Source of the DNA: Ruminococcaceae bacterium UBA1320 | Lineage (GTDB): Bacteria > Bacillota > Clostridia > Oscillospirales > Ethanoligenentaceae | Length of the DNA stretch: 19,771 nt | Assembly (NCBI GenBank): GCA_002306975.1 | Contig: DBTI01000065.1 | Location: 1-19,771, forward strand | Direction of reading: 5' to 3' | In this document: piece after piece, positions 1 to 5,490 of the stretch | Layout of the letters: each line of letters starts with the position of its first letter | How positions within the stretch are numbered: the stretch's first letter is position 1 | The notes under the pieces: model-generated | Databases searched by the model: none | The model's input: only the letters and a program-made list of their open reading frames with translations | What the model was told of the DNA's origin: nothing | Made by a program: the position numbers and the translations under genes

Positions 1-54
1 ATAATTTATAAACAATGTATTGTAGTAGTACAAACTTAATCCGAAAGGTTTAAT

Positions 55-513
55 ATGGAGATTGTTAAGGCAAAACCTAATGATTTTGAAGAGGTAAAAA
101 GAATAACTCAGGACACAATTAAGCAAATATACCCACACTATTATCCAACTGGTGTGGTAGAGTTTTTTCAGGAACATCATAGTGATGATATTATTATGAA
201 TGATATCATACAGGCAAAAGTGTATTTGGTTAATGATAATAAAGAAAACATCGGAACTGTTACAATAGATGGTAATGAAATAAGTAGATTGTTTGTCCTT
301 CCAGAGTTTCAAAGAAAAGGATATGGAACAGCGATTATGCAAAATATCGAAAAAAGGATTTTTGAAAATTATCCAGAAATACAATTACATGCATCGTTAC
401 CTGGGAAAAAACTCTATATTAATAGAGGTTATTTTGAAGTTGAGTATAGAACTAAAATGGTAACATATGATGACTGGATCTGCATAGATATCATGAAAAA
501 AGCTCGACCATGA
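55..513 (+). CDS. GNAT family N-acetyltransferase
   Basis: A 152-residue protein of typical length for a single-domain GNAT acetyltransferase, which moves an acetyl group from acetyl-CoA to an amine; the substrate cannot be told. The family's motif A is clear at about residues 79-95: a beta strand (ISRLFVLP) followed by the acetyl-CoA pyrophosphate loop QRKGYGTA. The C-terminal half carries LYINRGYFEV, the usual 'lonely strand' region of the fold. The ATG at 55 has GAAAGG six bases upstream. There is no signal peptide or membrane segment, so it is cytoplasmic. Codon use is strongly AT-biased compared with the metabolic genes later in the window, which suggests separate acquisition. It appears to be a single gene with no operon partner in view. 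Confidence 0.85.
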   Translation: MEIVKAKPNDFEEVKRITQDTIKQIYPHYYPTGVVEFFQEHHSDDIIMNDIIQAKVYLVNDNKENIGTVTIDGNEISRLFVLPEFQRKGYGTAIMQNIEKRIFENYPEIQLHASLPGKKLYINRGYFEVEYRTKMVTYDDWICIDIMKKARP

Positions 514-672
514 AATATACGGCAATAAGAACAGTAGTGAGAGTTATGCACATCATGGAAAATGCAGAATCCCATTACAAATAAGTTATTTATAAACTAT
601 AACAGCAATAACGGACGGAGGGGCGGAAGAGAGGTGGCTGTATAAACTAAACAGAAAGGCTGGTTGTCCTAA

Positions 673-1053
673 GTGAAGCCTATGGCAAAACGACGTCTTT
701 CATATTTGTTGCTTTTCGTACTGCTGATGGCTGTGGAAGCCTTCATTGCAGTTTTTGTACACGATGCATTTGTACGGCCGTATCTAGGAGACGAACTCGT
801 TGTGATCGGTTTGTATTGCTTTGTGCGGATTTTTATCCCGGAAAATGCGGTGCTGTTGCCACTCTATGTATTCCTGTTCGCTGCAGTAGTGGAATGTTCG
901 CAGCTTTTCCATCTGGCGGCGTTACTTGGGCTCCGCAGCCGGTTTTTCCAAGTCATTCTTGGGTCATCGTTCGATGTAATCGACCTCTTTTGCTATCTGG
1001 TAGGATGCATATTGCTTGCGGGATGGGAGATCTGGCAGCGTAAACGGCGATGA
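673..1053 (+). CDS. DUF2809 family membrane protein
   Basis: A small integral membrane protein of 126 residues. Hydrophobic segments lie near residues 9-29, 40-58, 60-80 and 98-117, followed by a basic tail (WQRKRR). The order of motifs, an early VRPYLGDELVVI-type loop, a central VECSQLFHLA and a late GSSFDVIDLFCYLVG, matches my recollection of the DUF2809 family, whose function is unknown. I use the GTG at 673, with AAAGG 13 bases upstream, which is rather far. An ATG at 682 would give a protein three residues shorter, and neither start has an ideal ribosome binding site. It lies in an accessory stretch with short or broken genes on the downstream side. Confidence 0.7.
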   Translation: MKPMAKRRLSYLLLFVLLMAVEAFIAVFVHDAFVRPYLGDELVVIGLYCFVRIFIPENAVLLPLYVFLFAAVVECSQLFHLAALLGLRSRFFQVILGSSFDVIDLFCYLVGCILLAGWEIWQRKRR

Positions 1054-1074
1054 CCGTCTTTTGCACCTATATAT

Positions 1075-1326
1075 ATGTGTTTTTCTAACCGACTATGGAA
1101 AAAACAAAAAATTCAATGGGTAAGTGTTCATTCCAAAGTGAAAGAAAAAGATGTTTCAGTTTTTACTAAGATGGTTGGCCAGAGCACAATCGGAATCGGC
1201 ATTTCAGTTGGGTTATGGGGGTACTTTTGGATTATCCGCCAGTTGCTAGCGGGGTCAATGCTTTTCGGAGTTGTTTTTATTATTTTAATGATTTTTTACT
1301 TCAAAGCACAAAAACTATATGACTAA
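1075..1326 (+). CDS. Possible truncated small membrane protein (DUF3784-like C-terminus)
   Basis: An 83-codon frame with two hydrophobic segments at about residues 36-54 and 57-76. The stretch SKVKEKDVSVFTKMVGQS followed by a glycine-rich hydrophobic helix resembles the second half of DUF3784-type small membrane proteins, in which a charged 'YDEKALCKFMGK'-like linker precedes the last helices. That resemblance is recalled, not searched. The ATG at 1075 has no ribosome binding site, and the N-terminal helix expected for the family is missing. The first 20 or so residues (Lys/Gln-rich) look like read-in sequence rather than a conserved start. It is probably a decayed or truncated gene and may not be expressed. 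Confidence 0.35.
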   Translation: MCFSNRLWKKQKIQWVSVHSKVKEKDVSVFTKMVGQSTIGIGISVGLWGYFWIIRQLLAGSMLFGVVFIILMIFYFKAQKLYD

Positions 1327-1442
1327 AATTTTACTCCGTATCTTTAGTAAACCCGGAAGCATGATGTAAAGAATAAGCTTCCCATTATGTTTGTTTAAAA
1401 AGAGGTTATATTGTTCAGACGGGGCATGGAGATGAGAATAAT

Positions 1443-1742
1443 ATGACGAAAGAGGAATTGATTTTCAACTTGTTGTTGCAACATGGTGAGTCCATGACTA
1501 CTCGTGAAATTACAGATGCTCTCTATGGATCTGGTAAGTAGCAAGCGATTGTTTTCGGAAAACTACAGGGAATGATTTCTTCAGGGCGTTTATATAAAAC
1601 AGGGATGCAACAGTCATATCAATATGCGATAAAACCAACTAACATTCCGGCTCAGAACCAAACCGATAATTCAGCCACTGTTATATCATCTCCAAGGGAG
1701 GCTTTCTTGCAATGCCCATTTTTTACTAGTTCAGTTCAGTAA
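1443..1742 (+). pseudogene. Small helix-turn-helix-like ORF interrupted by an in-frame amber codon
   Basis: Reading from the ATG at 1443 gives 32 codons, a TAG at 1539-1541, and then the same frame stays open for 66 more codons to a TAA at 1740-1742. The two halves join naturally. The first reads MTKEELIFNLLLQHGESMTT and then REITDALYGSGK; the second begins QAIVFGKLQGMISSGRLYK. Together they look like a winged-helix or 'ISSGRLYKTG' wing-type DNA-binding fold of about 60 residues plus a polar tail. One base change (for example from CAG, AAG or TCG) would explain the stop. The upstream region has only a weak GGAGATG. This is best read as a recent pseudogene. A sequencing error or amber readthrough cannot be excluded. 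Confidence 0.5.
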
Positions 1743-1861
1743 TTCATGGGGCTTTTACCTTTTCGTAGCAACAATTAAATAAAACCTATGGAGTATAACA
1801 AAAAAGAAAAGCAAAATAATAAAACTGTATATATTTATAAAGTGAAAGGAAGCATAGAGTT

Positions 1862-2083
1862 GTGGAAAAAATTCTTAAAATAGACGGTATGCAGTGTGAA
1901 CACTGCAAAGCGAGTGTTGAAAAGGCGTTAAACGCGGTTGACGGCGTAAACGCAAAGGCTGATTTGATTAGCAAAACCGCAACCGTTACGCTTTCGGCGG
2001 ATGTTGCCGACCAGACGTTGAAAAATGCGGTGACAGACTCGGGCTTTGAAGTAGTCTCAATAGAAAAGGGCATTAGGCTGTAA
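1862..2083 (+). CDS. Heavy-metal-associated (HMA) domain protein, CopZ-like
   Basis: A 73-residue stand-alone HMA domain of the ferredoxin-like fold, as in copper chaperones of the CopZ/Atx1 type. The metal-binding motif GMQCEHC places Cys12 and Cys15 at the expected N-terminal loop, followed by KASVEKALNAVDGV and a later AVTDSGFEVV, both typical of the family. It probably carries Cu(I), possibly another soft metal, in the cytoplasm. The GTG at 1862 has AAAGGA 11 bases upstream; no better in-frame start exists. No P-type ATPase or CsoR-type repressor lies next to it, so it may be an orphan chaperone. It ends just before the strong bidirectional terminator at 2101-2135. Confidence 0.85.
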   Translation: MEKILKIDGMQCEHCKASVEKALNAVDGVNAKADLISKTATVTLSADVADQTLKNAVTDSGFEVVSIEKGIRL

Positions 2084-2100
2084 TTAATCACACTTATAAA

Positions 2101-2139
2101 ATATCCCCGCACAGCGATGCGCTGTGCGGGGATATTTTA
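2101..2139. terminator. Bidirectional intrinsic terminator between convergent genes
   Basis: A perfect 16-bp stem, ATATCCCCGCACAGCG (2101-2116), pairs with 2120-2135 across a three-base loop (ATG). TTTTA follows on the plus strand and ATTTTATA on the minus strand. It sits between the convergent HMA gene (ends 2083) and the holin-like gene (stop at 2137-2139), so it can end transcription from both sides. Its stem shares the core ATCCCCGCACAG with the terminator at 7169-7212. Confidence 0.9.
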
Positions 2140-2568
2140 CTGCTGAGGTAATGTTGGCTGCTTGATTTTTTTAACTGCGGCTTCGATTTTGCTTTTAATC
2201 CACGCGTTTGCGTCTCCAAACACTGTATCAAGCGTGTTGAATACATCGATTGATATAAGCGACTGTACCTTGGATGTGGCATCTGACAAAACCTCTTTTG
2301 CCTCGTCCCCGGTTAATTTGCCGTCCGCTGACTTTGCCTTGAGGTCGTCGACAGTTGTCTGTGCCATTTCAAGAACAACGGTCGTTACGCAGTCCTCTGC
2401 GCTTTGCACAGCGTTTTTGATGTTTAGGTCTTTGATGTTTGACGTGGCTTCGGCGGCTTTGGCGGCTAAGTATGTCTTTGCGCATTTCACCCCGCTTAAA
2501 AAAAGGCTGAGCAAAACCCCAAAGATGCCCGACTGGATAAGAACATTTAAAAAATCTGCTGTTTTCAT
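2137..2568 (-). CDS. Holin-like protein (phage holin LLH type)
   Basis: A 143-residue protein with one N-terminal membrane segment (about residues 8-28, IQSGIFGVLLSLFLSGVK region), then a long charged, Ala/Lys-rich helical part ending in WIKSKIEAAVKKIKQ. This architecture and the 'NAVQSAEDCVTTV...LTGDEAKEVLSDA' pattern fit the Holin_LLH group of phage holins, small membrane proteins that permeabilise the membrane or aid endolysin release. The ATG has AGGGGA eight bases upstream. It is the last gene of a three-gene minus-strand cassette, 45 bases downstream of the endolysin, and the terminator stem starts right after its stop. The holin role is inferred from architecture and neighbours. Confidence 0.65.
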   Translation of the reverse strand: MKTADFLNVLIQSGIFGVLLSLFLSGVKCAKTYLAAKAAEATSNIKDLNIKNAVQSAEDCVTTVVLEMAQTTVDDLKAKSADGKLTGDEAKEVLSDATSKVQSLISIDVFNTLDTVFGDANAWIKSKIEAAVKKIKQPTLPQQ

Positions 2569-2613
2569 TAGACAATCCCCTTAATAGTAAATTTATTTGT
2601 ACCCAAAACATTT

Positions 2614-3393
2614 TTATTTTACAGTGACAGACTTGCGCGCCCATGTGACTTTTCCGCTGCTTGTAATTGCGGCGATATCGATTCTATGTTTTCCTTTGGC
2701 TATTTTACCGGCAGGAATAATGCAGGAAAAACCGCTTGTTTCAGCGTTTTTATACCAACCGAAACGGTTGACCGCTTTATTTACGTCTTTTCTTTCGGAA
2801 AAAGCCCTGATGCTTGCAAGCCCCTGCTTGCCGTCGGCATAAACATCAATGCGGCTGATGCCGTCTGTGCACACTGCCCATCCCTTAATATTTATATTTC
2901 CGGTGCATACACAGCCCTGCGTGGGTGCGTCAATGCAAATTTTTGTGGTAAGCGCGTCATATTGATTGAGCTTGTATTGCTCGATGACAGCTATAAGCTG
3001 ATTGGCATAATTTTTGGCGGTTGCATAACCATCCTGCTCTATCAGGCGGCAGACTTTTTTGTAATCGGAGACACCTATTATATTGCTGTAGCGATTGTTT
3101 TTGGCAATGAATGCGGTATGATCGTCAACCGACTGGTTCCACGAACTGTATGCTCTGAAGGTGTCTTTGATTTTTATGGTTTTGCCGTCAATACACTCTA
3201 TGGTGTCAAGAAGCTGTGTGGCTCCGCTCCAGCCATAAGCTTTAATGCCAAAAAGATTGTTGCACGGGGTGTGTACGCCCCATCCGCTTTCGAGCGCCGC
3301 CTGCGCGACAGAAAATGACGCGAGGATTCCACGGCTTTCCATCGCCGCCTGTGCCCCCGGAACTATGCGGTTAATAAACTCCTGAGGTTTCAA
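2614..3393 (-). CDS. Phage-type endolysin: glucosaminidase domain plus C-terminal beta-sandwich domain
   Basis: A 259-residue peptidoglycan hydrolase. Residues 1-145 form a FlgJ/LytG-type glucosaminidase domain, cutting the glycan between N-acetylglucosamine and N-acetylmuramic acid. The catalytic Glu35 sits in SVAQAALESGWG, followed by the family's NLFGIKAYGW and FRAYSSWNQSVDDH motifs and the terminal YANQLIAVIEQY. Residues 160-259 form a separate Ig-like domain (INIKGWAVCTDGISRIDVYA, DVNKAVNRFGWY, FSCIIPAGKIAKGKHRI) of the type found on clostridial phage endolysins, probably for cell-wall binding. There is no signal peptide, so export would need the holin. The start is a TTG at 3393-3391 with AAGGAGA seven bases upstream, overlapping the upstream stop as TTGA. 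Confidence 0.9.
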   Translation of the reverse strand: MKPQEFINRIVPGAQAAMESRGILASFSVAQAALESGWGVHTPCNNLFGIKAYGWSGATQLLDTIECIDGKTIKIKDTFRAYSSWNQSVDDHTAFIAKNNRYSNIIGVSDYKKVCRLIEQDGYATAKNYANQLIAVIEQYKLNQYDALTTKICIDAPTQGCVCTGNINIKGWAVCTDGISRIDVYADGKQGLASIRAFSERKDVNKAVNRFGWYKNAETSGFSCIIPAGKIAKGKHRIDIAAITSSGKVTWARKSVTVK

Positions 3394-3701
3394 GATGTCA
3401 TCTCCTTAAAAGGCTCGCCGCCTTCAATTCTGTGTTCAAGACCATCGATTCGCTTGTGCGCCTGCTTTGAGCTTTCTTCGACACGTGTTATACGTTCCGC
3501 CAGCACGTTAATGCTTTTGTTGGTATCCTTTTGCTCAAGCAGCACATCGTCGATCCTGCGCTTGATATATTCAGTGTCGCTTTTTAATTCACCCTCGTCC
3601 CTGCTGTCTTTATTTACACCCCTTAGGTATCCGAGCCAACCGAAAATAATGCCCGCGAGCGCCGCTGCCACGGTTATTATTGCAATTAGATTTACCTGCA
3701 T
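3390..3701 (-). CDS. XhlA-like phage membrane/coiled-coil protein
   Basis: About 103 residues. One N-terminal membrane helix (LIAIITVAAALAGIIFGWLGY) is followed by a charged coiled coil (EYIKRRIDDVLLEQKDTNKS, ERITRVEESSKQAHKRIDGL). This layout is common for small proteins encoded directly upstream of endolysins in clostridial prophages, often named hemolysin XhlA-like, which assist membrane permeabilisation. I start at the ATG at 3701 because GGGAGGG lies seven bases upstream. A longer reading from a TTG at 3734 adds only a basic stretch and has no ribosome binding site. It is the first gene of the lysis cassette and overlaps the endolysin by four bases. Confidence 0.7.
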   Translation of the reverse strand: MQVNLIAIITVAAALAGIIFGWLGYLRGVNKDSRDEGELKSDTEYIKRRIDDVLLEQKDTNKSINVLAERITRVEESSKQAHKRIDGLEHRIEGGEPFKEMTS

Positions 3702-3866
3702 GTGTTTGCCCTCCCGTCTTTTTCCTTTTCTCAATTAAATTAATACAAAGAGAGCATGCTTTTAAAGATGCTGTCATACAGATTTTTTAACACCCTTGTC
3801 CAAGTTCTGAATATTATGTATTATACAAATTCCTGTTAAATACGACATTTTTCGAAGCTGTTTTAT

Positions 3867-3927
3867 TACAGCTATTCCAGTTGAGATTGAAACCCAATAA
3901 ATTTTTATCTTAATTGGAATTGCTGTA
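3867..3927. repeat. Palindromic intergenic element, copy G (short subtype)
   Basis: A 21-base arm starting TACAGCTATTCCAGTTGAGA (3867-3887) is followed by a 19-base loop. The arm at 3907-3927 (ending TTGGAATTGCTGTA) is its reverse complement apart from three differences, two of which are G-U tolerant. It is the same element, inverted, as that at 15742-15798. It lies just upstream of the ribosome binding site of the Cys/His-rich gene, so it may end up in that transcript's leader. Confidence 0.75.
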
Positions 3928-3964
3928 GGGATAGTGAGAACCATGAAAGAGGAGGCACTTATAT

Positions 3965-4189
3965 ATGTGGTGTTGTTTATGGCCGCTGCTTTTTTTAGGT
4001 TTCTGCGGGGGAAATGGACATGGCCGCTGTCACTGCCATCACGGGCATAGAGAAGAGGACTGCTGCAGAGAAATCGATTTTCTACCCAAGCACAAAAAAG
4101 AGGATTGCGAACCAGTCGAATTTCCCTCAATGACTATATTTCGCGGAGATGATGACGATTACCATCATCACGAAAAACATCACGGTTAA
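3965..4189 (+). CDS. Cys/His-rich small protein of unknown function
   Basis: A 74-residue protein that I do not recognise. It begins with a short hydrophobic stretch (WCCLWPLLFLGFC), then a dense Cys/His block, GHGRCHCHHGHREEDCC (residues 18-34), an acidic/basic middle part with Cys48, and a tail DDDDYHHHEKHHG. In all, 8 of 74 residues are Cys and 11 are His. This suggests binding of a transition metal (Zn, Ni, Cu or Co) by a membrane-associated or surface peptide, but that is inference from composition. Translation is well supported: GGAGG lies nine bases before the ATG, and a terminator-like hairpin (4208-4239) follows, so it is a single-gene unit. The palindromic repeat at 3867-3927 lies just upstream. 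Confidence 0.7.
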   Translation: MWCCLWPLLFLGFCGGNGHGRCHCHHGHREEDCCREIDFLPKHKKEDCEPVEFPSMTIFRGDDDDYHHHEKHHG

Positions 4190-4207
4190 TCATATCTGAC
4201 AAAGTGG

Positions 4208-4246
4208 TGCCGACCGTGTTCCAATTTATGCGGTCGGCATTGTTCT
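4208..4246 (+). terminator. Intrinsic terminator-like hairpin
   Basis: TGCCGACCG (4208-4216) pairs perfectly with CGGTCGGCA (4231-4239) over a 14-base loop, followed by a modest T-rich tail (TTGTTCTTG). It lies 19 bases after the stop of the Cys/His-rich gene. The T tract is weak. Confidence 0.6.
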
Positions 4247-4247
4247 T

Positions 4248-4324
4248 GTAATTTCAAATGAAAGTGATCTTCCCTCTGAAGCGGGCAAGATAACAAAATT
4301 ATTCCGCTCTGATTTTGTAATAGC
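4248..4324. repeat. Palindromic intergenic element, copy A
   Basis: The left arm begins GTAATTTCAAATGAAAGTG. The central hairpin GTGATCTTCCC (4264-4274) pairs with GGGCAAGATAAC (4283-4294) with one bulge. The right arm, ATTCCGCTCTGATTTTGTAA, closely matches the right arms of copies B and D. A hairpin AACGATGC/GCATTCGTT with a short T run follows at 4337-4359 and may be a weak terminator. No gene is seen in 4190-4633. Confidence 0.65.
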
Positions 4325-4454
4325 GCCATAATCCTGAACGATGCAAAGCATTCGTTTTTGTTGATTTAAGAAAATTTTATTGATATTTATTGCATATTAA
4401 CTATTTATAGCTTACCATTGTATTGCGAGTAAGTGATACCGCACATAAATGTGT

Positions 4455-4570
4455 TTATTGCAATTTGAAATAGAAATGTGGAATCAAGAGATAATTCCCC
4501 ATTTCAAAGGTCATTCGCTTCGGCGGGAAAATACCGAAACTATTCCGCTTTAATTTTGTAATTGCGATAA
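4455..4570. repeat. Palindromic intergenic element, copy B (clearest long copy)
   Basis: The left arm (4455-4484) starts TTATTGCAATTTGAAATAGA and ends TGTGGAAT. The right arm (4542-4570), read as reverse complement, starts TTATCGCAATTACAAAATTA and ends AGCGGAAT. The two are thus an imperfect 29/30-base inverted repeat with a 57-base centre that contains ATTCGCTTCGGCGGGAA. The right arm is nearly identical to those of copies A and D (ATTCCGCTTTAATTTTGTAA). It lies 63 bases upstream of the receiver-protein gene. Confidence 0.75.
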
Positions 4571-4633
4571 ACAACATAAATAATTATGTATTTGAAGATG
4601 CCTGTGTATTGAGACCACGAAGGAAGAGACCGA

Positions 4634-5185
4634 ATGAAATTCATACCAACACCATTTCTGCATGAGGGCATGGTATTAGCACAAGACCTGTTAACAAGTA
4701 ATGGAGAATTGGTTCTTCAAAAAGGTCAGAAGCTAAAAAAAATTCATATATCAAAGATTAAAGCCTTTGGCTATCCCGGCGTTTATACCAATGACAATAT
4801 ATTAAAAGTAAAAGATGCATCAAAAAAGCAAGTGCTTGTTGTTGATGATTCTTTATTTATGAGAAGATTTATAGGCAACGTATTGACAAATAACGGTTAT
4901 TCTGTTGTGGGTGACGCTGAAAACGGTGAAATAGCGGTGGCAAAATATGAAGAACTGCACCCAGATGTTGTTACGATGGATATCACAATGCCGGTTTTAG
5001 ACGGAGTTGGAGCACTTGAGAAAATACGCCGATATGATAGTAAGGCTAAGATTGTGATGGTTACTTCATTGGGGCAGGATGAAGTGACACAAAAAGCACT
5101 ATCATTGGGCGCTGTTACGTTTATTACAAAACCCTTTAAAGACACCGACATACTTTATACAATCAATAAAATTTTTGAAACCTAA
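4634..5185 (+). CDS. Receiver (CheY-like) protein with an HD-GYP-type N-terminal domain
   Basis: A 183-residue two-domain protein. Residues 5-58 (LHEGMVLAQDLLTSNGELVL, QKGQKLKKIHISKIKAFGYP, then GVYTND) match the small N-terminal domain (DUF3391-like) normally found in front of HD-GYP cyclic-di-GMP phosphodiesterases. Residues 65-183 are a complete receiver domain: acidic pair Asp71/Asp72, phospho-acceptor Asp116 in VVTMDITMPVLDG, switch Thr144/Ser145 and Lys166 in the TKPF motif. There is no DNA-binding, HD-GYP or GGDEF output domain, so it probably signals by protein contact, as CheY does. GAGDAENG-like CheY features (VVGDAENGEIAV) place it near the CheY/single-domain group. AGGA lies nine bases before the ATG. 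No chemotaxis genes or histidine kinase are adjacent, and a terminator follows, so it is monocistronic. Confidence 0.85.
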   Translation: MKFIPTPFLHEGMVLAQDLLTSNGELVLQKGQKLKKIHISKIKAFGYPGVYTNDNILKVKDASKKQVLVVDDSLFMRRFIGNVLTNNGYSVVGDAENGEIAVAKYEELHPDVVTMDITMPVLDGVGALEKIRRYDSKAKIVMVTSLGQDEVTQKALSLGAVTFITKPFKDTDILYTINKIFET

Positions 5186-5197
5186 TAAAAACTGATT

Positions 5198-5232
5198 AAA
5201 ACGGTCACTTGGAAAACAGGTGACCGTTTTTT
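5198..5232 (+). terminator. Intrinsic terminator after the receiver gene
   Basis: AAAACGGTCAC (5198-5208) pairs with GTGACCGTTTT (5220-5230), with two further weak pairs inside and a loop of about seven bases. The right arm runs into TTTTTT. It begins 13 bases after the stop codon. Confidence 0.9.
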
Positions 5233-5236
5233 GCGC

Positions 5237-5331
5237 TATGACAATTTGAAAAAAGAAAAGTTGTTTTTGTTTCTCACCCGCTGAGGGGGGACATCCCCTT
5301 AGTTCCCTTATTAAAAATAAAAATTGCATTA
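5237..5331. repeat. Palindromic intergenic element, copy C (degenerate)
   Basis: The left arm TATGACAATTTGAAAAAAG and the right arm, whose reverse complement begins TAATGCAATTTTTATTTTTA, flank a G/C-rich hairpin: CTGAGGGG (5281-5288) with CCCCTTAG (5295-5302). The layout is that of copies D and E, but the sequence is less well conserved. Confidence 0.5.
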
Positions 5332-5375
5332 AAATATTCTTTTTTATCGATTAAAGTAGAATTAAAAACTATTTG

Positions 5376-5384
5376 TGCTATAAT
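5376..5384 (+). promoter_or_regulatory. Extended -10 promoter of the acyl-CoA synthetase gene
   Basis: TGCTATAAT is a perfect extended -10 element about 107 bases before the start codon. No good -35 box is seen at the right distance, which extended -10 promoters tolerate. The 100-base leader downstream of it holds no obvious riboswitch. Confidence 0.55.
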
Positions 5385-5490
5385 AAAATAGTTTGGGAAA
5401 ACGGCTTAAATTAAAACAATCCTTCCATATGAAGATTAAATTACATATAGCGAAGAGCAGCTGACTGCAAAAGTTTAAGGAGTGTAAGAG

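Larger units (their letters stand above)
2137..3701 (-). mobile_element. Isolated phage-type lysis cassette (prophage remnant or domesticated module)
   Basis: Three co-directional, tightly packed genes (XhlA-like, endolysin, holin-like) form a complete lysis module. They share a terminator and have good ribosome binding sites. No tail, capsid, integrase or repressor gene is seen on either side. The upstream flank (3702-3964) holds only AT-rich spacer and a palindromic repeat. The module may be the end of a decayed prophage or a retained lysis/tailocin-type cassette. I could not find attachment-site repeats by eye. Confidence 0.5.

Noticed and set aside
2686..3318. Plus-strand ORF of 210 codons opposite the endolysin.
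   Set aside because: The minus strand encodes a clear glucosaminidase; the plus frame shows no domain.
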